A DNA stretch of 64,000 nt from Saccharomonospora viridis DSM 43017 (GTDB taxonomy: Bacteria; Actinomycetota; Actinomycetes; Mycobacteriales; Pseudonocardiaceae). The notes beneath the pieces are model-generated. The model made no database searches, was not told where the DNA came from, and saw only the letters and a list, made by a program, of their open reading frames with translations. The translations under genes were made by a program, and so were the position numbers. Below are positions 34,509 to 42,838 of the stretch, piece by piece (within the stretch, counting starts at the first letter, position 1; each line of letters starts with the position of its first letter). The stretch covers positions 620,001 to 684,000 of the forward strand of contig NC_013159.1 in the NCBI RefSeq assembly GCF_000023865.1, given 5' to 3'.

Positions 34509-34572
34509 GGTATCGATTGTCCTTGCAAAAGGTATTGGAAGTATTGATTAGCGGCGCTTACCGTCGGAGCAC
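34509..34572. promoter_or_regulatory. LysR / MFS divergent control region
   Basis: A 64-bp AT-rich spacer. It holds several T-N11-A type candidates, including TATTGGAAGTATTGA around 34532-34546 with the direct repeat TATTG, and GTATCGAT at 34508-34515. The LysR product is the expected binder; the exact site is not resolved by sequence alone. Confidence 0.45.
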
Positions 34573-35826
34573 GTGGGTGTGGTTGCGCGGGATTCCGCCG
34601 ATGGGGCGGTGAACGCCCGTAGGGTCACGGTGGCGGTGGCCGCCGCGGGTATCTGTTCGTTCTCGTTGCTGTACGCGCCGCAGCCTTTGTTGCCGCAGCT
34701 CGCGGCTGAGTTCGGCCTCGACCCCGGTGCCGCTTCGTTGGCCGTGTCGATGGGGACGGGCGGTCTCGCCGCGGCGGTGGTGCCCATCGCCGTGCTCTCG
34801 GAGATCGTCGGCAAACGGCCGGTCGTCATCGTGTCCGTCCTGGCCTCGGCTCTGCTGGGGCTGGTGTTGCCGTTCGCGCCCTCGTACGAGGTGTTGCTGG
34901 TCCTGCGCGTGTTGCAGGGGATCGCCATCGCCGGATTCCCGGGCGTGGCGGCCGCCTATCTGACCGAGGTGTTGGGGCGCGCCGGGGTGGCCGGCGCGGT
35001 CGGGGCCATGATCGCCGGTAACACCGTGGGCGGCATGCTCGGGCGCCTCGTCGCCGGAGGGGTCACCGAACGGCTCGGCTGGCACGGTGCTCTCGCCGTG
35101 GTCGGGGGTATCGGGCTGTTGTGCGCCCTGCTCACCGTCGCCACGCTGCCGCGGGTGCCGAGGGCGTCGCGACGGGATCGCGAGGGGGCCGGGGGAGTCG
35201 GGGAAGCCACCGAATCGCTCGGGTCGAAGCTGCGCGCCGTGCTGTCCGGCTTCCGGGTCGGTCTGCGCAGACCCGTGCTGTGGGCGCAGTACGGCGTGGC
35301 GCTGTTGGCGATGGGGTCCTTCGTGGCGTTGTACAACGCGGCGGGCTTCCGGCTCACCGGAGACCCCCTCAACCTCAGTCCCGCCGTCGCCTCGCTCGTG
35401 TTCCTCTGCTACGCGATGGGATCGGTGTCGTCGGCCACCGCGGGCAGGTTGGTGGCACGGTACGGCAGGATGCGCTGCCTGCTCATGTCGCTGGCGTTGA
35501 CCGCGGTGGGCGCGGCGGCCACGGTGTGGGGCTCGCTCGCCGTCGTCATCGCGGGGTTCGTGGTCTTCACCGGGGGGTTCTTCGCGGCGCACGCGGTCGC
35601 CAACGGGTGGGCCGCGGCCGAGGCTCCGACACAGGCGCGCGCGTCGGCGTCCGGACTGTACACGTTGGCGTACTACCTGGGCAGCAGCGTCGGCGGCACG
35701 GTGGGCAGCATCGTCTACGGGTACGCGGGCTGGACGTGGCTGGTCGGCACCGTCGCGGTGTGGCTGGGATGCGCGGCGGCTGGCGTGGTGTTGCTGGCGC
35801 GACGGCATGCGTCCGAGACGGTCTGA
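34573..35826 (+). CDS. MFS transporter (exporter-like)
   Basis: A 417-aa major facilitator with about 12 hydrophobic spans. Transporter motifs include SLLYAPQPLLPQLAAEFGLD near residue 33 and GKRPVVIVS in the first cytoplasmic loop. A charged central loop near residues 195-220 (RASRRDREGAGGVGE) separates the halves. It resembles YnfM/AraJ-type drug or sugar exporters. Likely controlled by the divergent LysR protein. Start GTG 34573. Confidence 0.9.
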   Translation: MGVVARDSADGAVNARRVTVAVAAAGICSFSLLYAPQPLLPQLAAEFGLDPGAASLAVSMGTGGLAAAVVPIAVLSEIVGKRPVVIVSVLASALLGLVLPFAPSYEVLLVLRVLQGIAIAGFPGVAAAYLTEVLGRAGVAGAVGAMIAGNTVGGMLGRLVAGGVTERLGWHGALAVVGGIGLLCALLTVATLPRVPRASRRDREGAGGVGEATESLGSKLRAVLSGFRVGLRRPVLWAQYGVALLAMGSFVALYNAAGFRLTGDPLNLSPAVASLVFLCYAMGSVSSATAGRLVARYGRMRCLLMSLALTAVGAAATVWGSLAVVIAGFVVFTGGFFAAHAVANGWAAAEAPTQARASASGLYTLAYYLGSSVGGTVGSIVYGYAGWTWLVGTVAVWLGCAAAGVVLLARRHASETV

Positions 35827-35843
35827 AAATCACCGGACCGTGT

Positions 35844-35859
35844 TCGAACAAATGTTCGA
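35844..35859 (+). promoter_or_regulatory. LexA (SOS) box
   Basis: TCGAAC-AAAT-GTTCGA is an exact match to the actinobacterial LexA consensus TCGAAC-N4-GTTCGA and a perfect palindrome apart from its 2-nt centre. It lies 18 bp after the MFS stop codon. A -10 element TATGGT (35869-35874) follows at a distance that puts the box over the -35 region, and an ATG lies 6 nt after that -10. The promoter points toward the O-methyltransferase gene in antisense orientation. Confidence 0.8.
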
Positions 35860-36039
35860 GATTCTGGTTATGGTGACGGCATGCCGACACTTTCCGCTTC
35901 CTCGCCGCCTTCGCGGCTCTCGCCGAGTCCGGTGTGCGTCGCTGTCCGGGTTGTCCGGGTTGTCCGGCGTCCCGGCGTCTGTCGGGGCCGTATCGGTCGT
36001 CGCCGATCGATGCCGGTCGTGGCGTTCCGTCGGGTCGTC
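35860..36039 (+). other. 180-bp region downstream of the SOS promoter, product unclear
   Basis: From ATG 35881 an open frame begins MPTLSASSPPSRLSPSP, but its composition is Arg/Ser/Pro-rich and it runs on as antisense of the methyltransferase gene, so it is not accepted as a coding gene. A short tandem GTTGTCCGG repeat lies near 35955. The transcript could be non-coding or antisense. Confidence 0.4.
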
Positions 36040-36699
36040 TCAGTCCTCCGGGGTGGCGACCGCCGCCACCAGCAGGCCGTTGCCCACGGGCAGCAGGGTG
36101 GGTACCAGGCGCTTGTCCTCCCGTACCGCTCGCGCCACGTCACGCAGCGCGAGCAGCTCCGGTTCTCGTCTCGTCGGGTCGGCGATCCGACCCGCGGCCA
36201 GTACGTTGTGGAACGCGATCACGCCACCGGGGCGGAGCAGTTGTACGCCGAGGTCGAAGTATCCGGGATACTCCACGCGGGAGGCGTCGGCGAACACCAT
36301 GTCGTACCCGCCGGTGGTGAGTCTCGACAGCACGTCCATCGCCCTTCCTATGATCAGGCGCGTGCGCCCTGCCGGATATCCGGCGTCGAGGAACGACTGA
36401 CGTGCGCTGCGATGGAACTCCGGCTCGATGTCGATCGAGGTCAGTACGCCGTCCTTGGCCATTCCGCGAAGCAGGTACAGACCACTGACGCCCGCTCCGG
36501 TTCCGATCTCGACGATCGCTCGGGCCTGAAGGGATGCCGCCAGGAAACTGAGCAGCGAACCCGTGGCACAGGACACCGGTGGGCAGCCGAGTTGTTCCGC
36601 GCGAAGGCGAGCCGAGGCCAGGACGTCGTCCTCGGGAAGGTACGCCTCGATGAATTCGCCGAGATCGACCCAACCGGTGATGTGCGTCTCGGAGTTCAC
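36040..36699 (-). CDS. SAM-dependent O-methyltransferase
   Basis: A 219-aa class I methyltransferase of the catechol-O-methyltransferase-like family 3. The SAM-binding motif is IVEIGTGAGVSGLYLLRG (about residue 63), followed by TSIDIEPE, MVFADASRVEYPGY (metal and acceptor acid) and LLRPGGVIAFHNVL. It corresponds to the Rv1220c-type gene that sits divergently next to sigE in mycobacteria. Substrate unknown. The whole gene is antisense to transcription expected from the SOS promoter at 35.87 kb. Confidence 0.9.
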   Translation of the reverse strand: MNSETHITGWVDLGEFIEAYLPEDDVLASARLRAEQLGCPPVSCATGSLLSFLAASLQARAIVEIGTGAGVSGLYLLRGMAKDGVLTSIDIEPEFHRSARQSFLDAGYPAGRTRLIIGRAMDVLSRLTTGGYDMVFADASRVEYPGYFDLGVQLLRPGGVIAFHNVLAAGRIADPTRREPELLALRDVARAVREDKRLVPTLLPVGNGLLVAAVATPED

Positions 36700-36902
36700 G
36701 CGCCAGAGATTAGCGCGGCACGGTCAGTGAACCAGGCCAGTACGTCCTCACAGGGTGCTGTTCGTCTCGCTCTCATCGCCGATGGCCCATCGGTCTCGGC
36801 GGTCGGCGGCGTCGAATTCGGTGTTTCTCTGTGGGCGAACGGGGTGCGTGGAAAACTGTGTTTCCGCTGGTGAGGGCGATGATCGCCATGGCAGAAGAGG
36901 TT

Positions 36903-36919
36903 TCTCAGCTTGCTCTCAG
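36903..36919 (+). promoter_or_regulatory. TCTCAG direct repeats upstream of sigE
   Basis: TCTCAG occurs at 36903-36908 and 36914-36919, exactly 11 bp apart, one helical turn. Such spacing is typical of OmpR-family response regulators. In mycobacteria sigE is controlled by MprA, which binds tandem direct repeats, so this is a candidate for an equivalent site. Confidence 0.4.
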
Positions 36920-36968
36920 GCGAACTTCACAGCAACCACAGGAAGCCGGGTAACACTGAGATATCGAA

Positions 36969-36998
36969 GACGGGAACTCCCGTCGCATCCGCCACGTT
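36969..36998 (+). promoter_or_regulatory. ECF-type promoter of sigE
   Basis: GGAAC (36973-36977) and GTT (36996-36998) are separated by exactly 18 nt, the consensus for sigmaE/sigmaH-like ECF factors, suggesting autoregulation. The -35 lies inside a perfect 7-bp inverted repeat GACGGGA-AC-TCCCGTC (36969-36984), which could additionally be an operator. Confidence 0.65.
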
Positions 36999-37024
36999 AG
37001 GTGGAGTAGTGAAGGGGACGGCCG

Positions 37025-37618
37025 ATGGAGGTGCCTCAGCTGCCACACGACAGCACACAGACCGCGCCGGTGTTGGTCGAGGATGACGCCACATGGACGC
37101 CGCCGACCTGGGACGAGGTCGTGCGGCAACACGCCGATCGCGTGTATCGGCTCGCCTACCGCTTGACGGGCAACGCCCACGATGCGGAAGACCTCACTCA
37201 AGAGACGTTCATCCGGGTGTTCCGTTCACTCGCCTCCTACAAGCCGGGAACGTTCGAGGGTTGGTTGCACCGCATCACGACGAATCTGTTCCTCGACATG
37301 GCGAGGCGTCGTTCCCGGGTCCGGATGGAGGGCCTTCCCGAGGACACCGACCGTCTCGTCGGCGACGGACCGAGTCCCGAACAGGTGTACTCGGACACGC
37401 ACCTGGACCCGGATCTGCAAGCCGCTCTCGACGAGCTGCCGCCCGAGTTCAAGGCGGCTGTGGTGTTGTGTGATGTCGAAGGCTTGTCCTACGAGGAGAT
37501 CGGTGCCACGCTCGGCGTTAAGCTCGGCACTGTTCGCAGCCGGATCCACCGTGGTCGACAGGCGTTGAAGTCTTCTCTCGAGCGCCGTCGCGCGCTCAAA
37601 CAGGAGGCACGGGTATGA
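37025..37618 (+). CDS. sigE: ECF sigma factor SigE
   Basis: A 197-aa group IV sigma factor. Region 2 spans about residues 30-100 ([20 protein letters not shown] then [32 protein letters not shown]). Region 4 has [20 protein letters not shown] then [20 protein letters not shown], a helix-turn-helix recognising the -35. It directs the envelope and heat stress response. GAAGGGGACGG precedes ATG 37025. It is followed, with ATGA overlap, by its anti-sigma factor, and then htrA and tatB as in M. tuberculosis. Confidence 0.95.
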   Translation: MEVPQLPHDSTQTAPVLVEDDATWTPPTWDEVVRQHADRVYRLAYRLTGNAHDAEDLTQETFIRVFRSLASYKPGTFEGWLHRITTNLFLDMARRRSRVRMEGLPEDTDRLVGDGPSPEQVYSDTHLDPDLQAALDELPPEFKAAVVLCDVEGLSYEEIGATLGVKLGTVRSRIHRGRQALKSSLERRRALKQEARV

Positions 37619-38502
37619 CGGTTGGCAAGGGACGAAGGTGGCCCGAGTCGCATCTTCTTCCTGATGCCGTGGCGGCGTTCGTGGACCAGGAGCTGTCGCT
37701 GGGCGCACAGGAACGCGCGGCGGCGCATCTCGCCCACTGTCCCCGTTGCGCCGCCGAAGTCGCTGCCCAGCGCGCGGCCAGCGAAGCCGTGCGGCAGGCG
37801 CGAACACCGTCGATCTCAGCGAGTTTTCTAGCGAGTCTGCAGCGGATCCCCCAGACCGCCGACCTGCCGAACGGGCCAGACAACCTCGCCATCGGCCCGA
37901 ACGGCCAGGTCATGGCCGTGCAACGGCCCGACCACGTTGCGGGGCTCCGCGACGGACTCCCCTCCGGTGCGCTCGGCACCTCGGCGCCTTTGGGTACGTC
38001 CCCCACCGTTCTCGGCAACGGGCCGCGCCTGGCCGGAGGTCGGAAAAGAGCGACCCAGGGAGCCGGGGTCGTCGTCTCCGGATTGGTGCTCAGCGCGCTC
38101 GCGCTGGTCGCCACCACGAACCTGAGCGAGGAGGGGGCGCGGGACGCCGACCCCAGTGCCACGCCTCGCACCGATGTGTTGCCCGCGAAGTTCGGGGGCC
38201 ACGCTGCCACCGACACCCTCAAGGCCACTCCGCTGGTGGAGGAAACCGGAGTGGCGCCGGCCGAGTCGACCGAGCCTTCGGAGCCTCTCCACTCTTCCGA
38301 ACCCGGCCGACCTTCCGGGTCCGCTGAGACGTCCGAGGCGTCCGAGGCCTCCGAGGCCTCGGAGACCACGGTCACCTCCACCGTGCCCACCAGCATCGGC
38401 ATGACCGTGTCGTCGACGTCGGCGACCCCGGTTCCCCCGTCGGATGTCGTCGCGTCGGCCACCACGGGTGCCGTGATAGCGCCCCCGGGTGTTCCACACT
38501 GA
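37615..38502 (+). CDS. rseA: anti-sigma-E factor, zinc-binding (ZAS)
   Basis: A 295-aa membrane anti-sigma factor. The N-terminal zf-HC2/ZAS domain has the H-x3-C-x2-C motif in [12 protein letters not shown] (about residue 40), which holds SigE in a redox- or protease-sensitive complex. A membrane span lies near residues 148-168 ([18 protein letters not shown]). Beyond it the tail is Ser/Thr/Glu/Pro-rich with [11 protein letters not shown] repeats and lies outside the membrane. It is larger than mycobacterial RseA, mainly through this tail. Start overlaps the sigE stop. Confidence 0.9.
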   Translation: MTVGKGRRWPESHLLPDAVAAFVDQELSLGAQERAAAHLAHCPRCAAEVAAQRAASEAVRQARTPSISASFLASLQRIPQTADLPNGPDNLAIGPNGQVMAVQRPDHVAGLRDGLPSGALGTSAPLGTSPTVLGNGPRLAGGRKRATQGAGVVVSGLVLSALALVATTNLSEEGARDADPSATPRTDVLPAKFGGHAATDTLKATPLVEETGVAPAESTEPSEPLHSSEPGRPSGSAETSEASEASEASETTVTSTVPTSIGMTVSSTSATPVPPSDVVASATTGAVIAPPGVPH

Positions 38503-38597
38503 CTTCACCGACCTGCGGGCAGCATCCCTGTGGGAAGCTTGGCGTAGGGTCACACGTCGAGCGATCCCAGTGATCACCGCAGTCCAACCGGGGAAGA

Positions 38598-40151
38598 ATG
38601 AACGAACCAGCCACGCCGAACCAGGAGGAATCCGGGCACCAGGAGTATCGGCTCAGGCCACGCCCGGTCATGCGGCCGCCGGTGGATCCCGAAGCGGCGG
38701 CTGTGTTCGGTAGGCCGAAGGGCGTGAAGGGTTCGTTCGACCTGCTTCACCGACCGGACACGAACGTGTGTCCGGTTTCGCTGCAGACCGGTCCGCCCCC
38801 ACCTGCGCTCGCGGAGGCTTTCGGACGTCGCCCGGGTGAGGAGAACGTAGTACTGCAACGCCCGGACGGGTACGGGCGTTCCGACGATCCCGCCGTCTCT
38901 GACGGGGACGGCGTCCGTGAGGACGAGGAAGGACCGCTGTGGGCCTCGGAATCGGACCCGTGGCGCGATCCCAACTCCCCCGTCGTGCTGGGTGCCCCCG
39001 CCTTACGGGAACAAGAGCGTGCCGAGGGCGACGTCGAACGACCCACCGGCCCGTTGTTGAGCTTGCCGGAGGTGTTGTTCGGTCGTCGTGTCAAGCCGAC
39101 GGCACTGGCGTTGCTCGCCGTCGTCGCGTTGTTGATCGGCGCCGGAGGCGGAGTGGTCGGATGGGCGCTCGCGTCGGCGGGCGACTCGCTCACCGGAGAG
39201 TTGAACTTCGCGGAGGCCGAAGCCGCCAAGGAACGGCCGCCGGACTCGGTCGCGGCGATCGCGCAGAAAGTGGCACCCGCGGTGGTGTCCATCGAGGTCG
39301 AGGCAGGCCAATCGGGTGGTGTCGGGTCCGGTGTGGTCATCGACCCCCAGGGCTACATCCTCACGAACCACCACGTGGTGTCCTCCGCGATGCAGGACGA
39401 CGACACGAAGGTGACCGTGGTGTTCATCGACGGCACCCGTACGCGTGGCGAGATCGTCGGCACCGATCCGAAAACCGACCTCGCCGTGCTCAAGGTCAAC
39501 GTCGAGAATCCCGTCGTCATCGAGATCGGTGACTCCGACTCCCTCGCGCCCGGCGATCGGGTCATGGCCATCGGTTCCCCCTTCGGGCTGGAGAACACGG
39601 TGACCGAGGGCATCGTCAGTGCCCTCAACCGGCCGGTGACCGCGCCGGGTGAGAACGGGGACCCTCCGGTGACCTATGACGCCATCCAAACCGACGCCGC
39701 CATCAACCCGGGTAACTCCGGGGGCGCGCTCGTCGACTCCACCGGTGCCCTCGTAGGCATCAATTCCATGATCCGCACCGTGGGTGATTCGGGTGAGGGC
39801 GGCAGCATCGGGCTCGGGTTCGCGATCCCGGCCAACCAGGCGATCAGGATCAGCGAATCGCTCGTGCGCGACGGCACCGTCAAACATGCTTCCCTCGGGG
39901 TGAATGCCGCGTCGGTGGCGGCCAACACCTCGCGGGGTGCCCAGGTGCGGAACGTCGTCCCGGGCAGCCCTGCGGCGCAGGCGGGTATCAAGGAAGGCGA
40001 CGTCATCGTGCGCGTGGGGGAACGGCAGGTGCGAAACGCCGCCGAGCTCACCGTGGCCGTGCGAGAGCACGACATCGGTGAGTCCGTCCCCGTGCGCTTG
40101 GTGAGAGGTGGACGTCAGCTGACTGTCGAGGTCACCCTCGGTTCAGATTGA
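38598..40151 (+). CDS. htrA: HtrA/DegP-family trypsin-like serine protease
   Basis: A 517-aa envelope protease. A 155-residue cytoplasmic N-terminus precedes one span ([21 protein letters not shown]). The trypsin-like domain has the catalytic His in LTNHHVVS (about 257), Asp in KTDLAVLKV (about 295) and Ser in [11 protein letters not shown] (about 374). A single PDZ domain follows ([19 protein letters not shown]). It degrades or refolds misfolded exported proteins and probably participates in SigE release. A -10-like TAGGGT near 38546 suggests a promoter of its own in the 95-bp gap after rseA. Confidence 0.93.
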   Translation: MNEPATPNQEESGHQEYRLRPRPVMRPPVDPEAAAVFGRPKGVKGSFDLLHRPDTNVCPVSLQTGPPPPALAEAFGRRPGEENVVLQRPDGYGRSDDPAVSDGDGVREDEEGPLWASESDPWRDPNSPVVLGAPALREQERAEGDVERPTGPLLSLPEVLFGRRVKPTALALLAVVALLIGAGGGVVGWALASAGDSLTGELNFAEAEAAKERPPDSVAAIAQKVAPAVVSIEVEAGQSGGVGSGVVIDPQGYILTNHHVVSSAMQDDDTKVTVVFIDGTRTRGEIVGTDPKTDLAVLKVNVENPVVIEIGDSDSLAPGDRVMAIGSPFGLENTVTEGIVSALNRPVTAPGENGDPPVTYDAIQTDAAINPGNSGGALVDSTGALVGINSMIRTVGDSGEGGSIGLGFAIPANQAIRISESLVRDGTVKHASLGVNAASVAANTSRGAQVRNVVPGSPAAQAGIKEGDVIVRVGERQVRNAAELTVAVREHDIGESVPVRLVRGGRQLTVEVTLGSD

Positions 40152-40197
40152 CGGGTACGCTTTCACCGCATCGTGTTCCGAGGCGGAGGTTGGGCGC

Positions 40198-40611
40198 GTG
40201 TTCGACAACATCGGCTGGAGTGAGATCCTGATCTTGATCGTCGCCGGCCTGTTCATCCTCGGGCCGGAACGGTTGCCCGAGGCCGCTGCCTGGCTCGGCC
40301 GGACCGTGCGCAAGATCAGGGAATTCGCGACAGGCGCTCGGCAGCAGCTGCGTGAGGAGGTGGGAACGGACCTCGAGGAGTTCCGTAAACCCATCGAGGA
40401 GCTGCGAAACCTCCGCAATCTCGATCCGAAGCAGGTCGTGACGAAGCACCTGTTCGACGGCGACCCCGACCCCTTGGGACTGAACGACATCAACGGCACC
40501 GGCAACGGTACGAACGGTGCTCCGCAGAACGGCGGCTACACGGCCGCGCCGCGGCAGGTGGAGCCTTTGAAACCGGGCGAGAAGCCGCCGGTGGACCCGG
40601 ACGCCACCTGA
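40198..40611 (+). CDS. tatB: Sec-independent protein translocase subunit TatB
   Basis: A 137-aa TatA/B-family protein. One N-terminal span ([20 protein letters not shown]) with the Glu at the membrane entry typical of TatB is followed by an amphipathic helix ([20 protein letters not shown]) and an acidic, Asn/Gly-rich tail. It acts with TatA and TatC to export folded proteins. Length and the sigE-htrA-tatB order favour TatB over TatA. GGCGGAGG lies 9 nt before GTG 40198. Confidence 0.9.
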   Translation: MFDNIGWSEILILIVAGLFILGPERLPEAAAWLGRTVRKIREFATGARQQLREEVGTDLEEFRKPIEELRNLRNLDPKQVVTKHLFDGDPDPLGLNDINGTGNGTNGAPQNGGYTAAPRQVEPLKPGEKPPVDPDAT

Positions 40612-40623
40612 CGGCTTCTCGCC
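40576..40623. terminator. inverted repeat spanning the tatB stop
   Basis: Perfect 12-bp arms GGCGAGAAGCCG (40576-40587) and CGGCTTCTCGCC (40612-40623) flank 24 nt that include the tatB stop codon. It lies between the convergent tatB and mrp genes and could act as a bidirectional terminator, though no T-tract follows. Confidence 0.45.
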
Positions 40624-40630
40624 GGTGGGG

Positions 40631-41776
40631 TCATCGTCCCGCCGGGGTGACGTTGAGCATCATGCCCGCCAGGCCCCTGGCGCGGACGGACAGCTTCTCG
40701 GCGGCGTTGATGAGTACCTTGCTCGCCTCGGAGTCCGGTTCGGCGAGGACGATCGGTGTGCCCGCGTCGCCCTGTTCCCGCAGCTTCGGGTCGAGCGGTA
40801 CCTGTCCCAGCAGAGGCACCTCGGCACCCACGGACTTGGACAGCGACTCGGCGACGGTTTGACCTCCGCCGGAGCCGAAGATCTCCATGCGAGAGCCGTC
40901 GGGCGCTTCGAACCAGGACATGTTCTCGATGACTCCGGCGACCCGCTGTCGGGTCTGGAGTGCGATGGCACCGGCGCGTTCGGCGACCTCCGCCGCGGCC
41001 TGCTGAGGTGTCGTCACCACCAGGATCTCGGCGTTGGGGATCAGCTGTGCCACGGAGATGGCGATGTCACCGGTGCCGGGCGGCAGGTCGAGCAGCAGGA
41101 TGTCGAGGTCACCCCAGAAGACGTCGGCGAGGAACTGCTGCAGGGCGCGATGCAGCATCGGTCCACGCCACACCACTGGCGTGTTGCCGGGGGTGAACAT
41201 GCCGATGGAGATGACCTTCACGCCGTGCGCCTGCGGCGGCATGATCATCTTTTCGACCTTGGTGGGCTTGCCGTTCGCGCCGAGCATGCGGGGGATGGAA
41301 TGGCCGTAGATGTCGGCGTCGACCACACCCACCGACAGGCCCTTGCGTGCCATGGCGGCGGCGAGGTTGACGGTGACGCTGGACTTGCCGACACCGCCCT
41401 TGCCGGATGCCACGCAGTAGACCCGGGTGAGTGAGCCGGGCTGCGCGAAGGGGATCACCGGTTCCTCGACGTCGCCGCGGAGCTTCCTGCGCAGTTCGGT
41501 GCGCTGTTCGTCGCTCATCACGTCGAGTTCGACGTGCACGTCGCGCACGCCGGGCAACTTCGAGACGGCGGCCTTGGTGTCGCGCGTGATGGTGTCCTTG
41601 AGCGGACAACCGGCCACGGTGAGATAGATGGCGACGGTGACGACCCCGTCCTCCCCGACGGAGATGTCCTTCACCATGTCCAGTTCGGTGATCGGCTTGC
41701 GGATCTCCGGGTCGTGGACGGAGTTCAGCGCAGTGCGCACGTCCTCGACGCGGGGAATCTCTTGAGTGGTGGTCAC
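40631..41776 (-). CDS. mrp: Mrp/NBP35-family Fe-S cluster carrier ATPase
   Basis: A 381-aa protein: an N-terminal MIP18/DUF59 domain (residues 1-95, VRTALNSVHDPEIRKPITEL, with AGCPL) fused to a P-loop ATPase with the deviant Walker A GKGGVGKSSVTVNLA (about residue 128), VDADIYGHSIPRML and LLLDLPPGTGDI. It is thought to carry and deliver iron-sulfur clusters. The canonical C-terminal CxxC of NBP35 is absent, common in actinobacterial Mrp. GTG start 41776. It is convergent with tatB, matching mycobacterial mrp (Rv1229c). Confidence 0.93.
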   Translation of the reverse strand: MTTTQEIPRVEDVRTALNSVHDPEIRKPITELDMVKDISVGEDGVVTVAIYLTVAGCPLKDTITRDTKAAVSKLPGVRDVHVELDVMSDEQRTELRRKLRGDVEEPVIPFAQPGSLTRVYCVASGKGGVGKSSVTVNLAAAMARKGLSVGVVDADIYGHSIPRMLGANGKPTKVEKMIMPPQAHGVKVISIGMFTPGNTPVVWRGPMLHRALQQFLADVFWGDLDILLLDLPPGTGDIAISVAQLIPNAEILVVTTPQQAAAEVAERAGAIALQTRQRVAGVIENMSWFEAPDGSRMEIFGSGGGQTVAESLSKSVGAEVPLLGQVPLDPKLREQGDAGTPIVLAEPDSEASKVLINAAEKLSVRARGLAGMMLNVTPAGR

Positions 41777-42143
41777 TGCTGCGGCACCGACCTTCTCGTC
41801 GCTGATGAGTTCGTTGCGCCTCTCATGCTACGTGCTGGTAAACAGCCACCTCCCGCCCTATGACCGAGTGGCGGGACCACGGACGTCCCGGGACGCCGTG
41901 CGTCCGCATCCCCTCCCCGCCCGCTGCGACGACGCGGCACGGGTTCGGGGCCCGGCCGGGGCGGGTGGGAGTCGGTGCCAGCGGCCGGGTCGTGATGGGC
42001 CGCCGGATCCGGTGGTTGTCGGGGCGGCGAGGTCACGTGTCGATGTGTCCCGTTCACCCGGTTTCCGCTATGTGCGAGGCGTGAGATCATGGACACACGC
42101 GCCGGTGGAGGCTGGCGAGTGCAACCAGAGCAGAACATGGGTG
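41777..42143. other. 367-bp intergenic region, mrp / membrane stress protein
   Basis: No gene is supported here. It must contain divergent promoters; GAGATCAT near 42085 is a weak -10 candidate for the plus-strand gene. In mycobacteria several genes lie between mrp and the Rv1234-type gene, from memory, and they are missing here. Confidence 0.45.
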
Positions 42144-42662
42144 ATGATCGTGACCGGTCCATTCTCGTCGGGTCGACAGGCGGCGGGGTTGCCGCGTCTT
42201 CCCACGCCACCGTCCGGTTGGCCGATCGGGTCCTACGCCACGTATGAGGAGGCGCAGCGCGCCGTCGATTACCTCGCCGACAATGAGTTCCAGGTCCAGG
42301 ACGTGACCATCGTGGGCGTGGACCTGATGTTGGTGGAGCGGGTCATCGGCAAGTTGTCATGGGGCCGGGTACTGGGTACCGGGGCGTTGTCGGGCGCCTG
42401 GTTCGGGTTTTTCGTCGGCGTCCTCCTGATCATGGTCAGTAGGCCGGAGGAGATGTGGTCGCCCGTGCTGTTGGGCCTGGTCGCCGGTGTGGTGTTCGGC
42501 GCGGCGTTCGCCGCGATGAGCTACGCCTTCACGCGTGGACGACGCGACTTCTCGTCGGCGAGTCAGCTGGTCGCGGGGCGCTACGACGTATTGTGCCGGC
42601 CACGGAACGCTGAAAAGGGACGCGATCTGTTGGCCCGTCTGGCCATGGGGTCACACAATTGA
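42144..42662 (+). CDS. general stress protein-type membrane protein
   Basis: A 172-aa protein. Residues 25-70 form a small domain resembling the general stress protein 17M/YflT type (GSYATYEEAQRAVDYLADNE then VQDVTIVGVDL). Two membrane spans follow (GAWFGFFVGVLLIMV and VLLGLVAGVVFGAAFAAM), and a hydrophilic tail contains YDVLCRPRN. Function is unknown. It matches the mycobacterial gene (Rv1234) preceding lpqY. Start ATG 42144 or GTG 42141, with no clear ribosome binding site. The TGA is immediately followed by a LexA-like palindrome. Confidence 0.8.
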   Translation: MIVTGPFSSGRQAAGLPRLPTPPSGWPIGSYATYEEAQRAVDYLADNEFQVQDVTIVGVDLMLVERVIGKLSWGRVLGTGALSGAWFGFFVGVLLIMVSRPEEMWSPVLLGLVAGVVFGAAFAAMSYAFTRGRRDFSSASQLVAGRYDVLCRPRNAEKGRDLLARLAMGSHN

Positions 42663-42678
42663 TCGAACTTTAGTTCGC
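42663..42678 (+). promoter_or_regulatory. LexA-like palindrome
   Basis: TCGAAC-TTTA-GTTCGC matches 11 of the 12 fixed LexA-box positions, and its core CGAACT-TT-AGTTCG is a perfect palindrome. It starts one base after the stop codon of the preceding gene and lies 160 bp before lpqY. A possible -10 TACCGT lies at 42695-42700. It is weaker evidence than the box at 35844. Confidence 0.4.
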
Positions 42679-42715
42679 TCTTGTTTCCCATCGTTACCGT
42701 GAGTGCTTGCGCTGC

Positions 42716-42750
42716 GTGACCGGTGCACCTAGGTTTATGTCACCGGTCAC
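42716..42750 (+). promoter_or_regulatory. paired ACCGGT palindromes upstream of lpqY
   Basis: GTGACCGGTG (42716-42725) and its exact reverse complement CACCGGTCAC (42741-42750) flank a 15-nt spacer containing TAGGTTTATG, which could be a -10. Each arm is itself centred on ACCGGT and the two centres are 23 bp apart. This is a candidate operator pair for a sugar-responsive repressor of the transporter operon. Confidence 0.5.
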
Positions 42751-42838
42751 AGGTGTGCTGCCTGCCCTGTGGCATCAGTGTCTGTGCGTGACGAAGTGGG
42801 TGTGCTGTCCCACTCGGGCGCGGTGGGGAGGAGACTTC

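Larger units (their letters stand above)
36700..37024. other. 325-bp divergent region, O-methyltransferase / sigE
   Basis: No gene is seen. The sigE-proximal half holds the TCTCAG repeats and the ECF promoter listed separately. Short hydrophobic ORFs around 36755-36870 lack ribosome binding sites. Confidence 0.5.

Noticed and set aside
35881-36873. 330-codon ORF starting at the leaderless-type ATG after the LexA box
   Set aside because: Its bulk is antisense to the O-methyltransferase gene, which has clear SAM-binding motifs; composition of the unique first part is not convincing protein. Kept only as a possible transcript.
41777-42143. N-terminal extension of the stress-protein ORF back to 41766
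   Set aside because: The extra 126 residues are Arg/Pro-rich without domain similarity and overlap the mrp start region; ATG 42144 begins the recognisable part.
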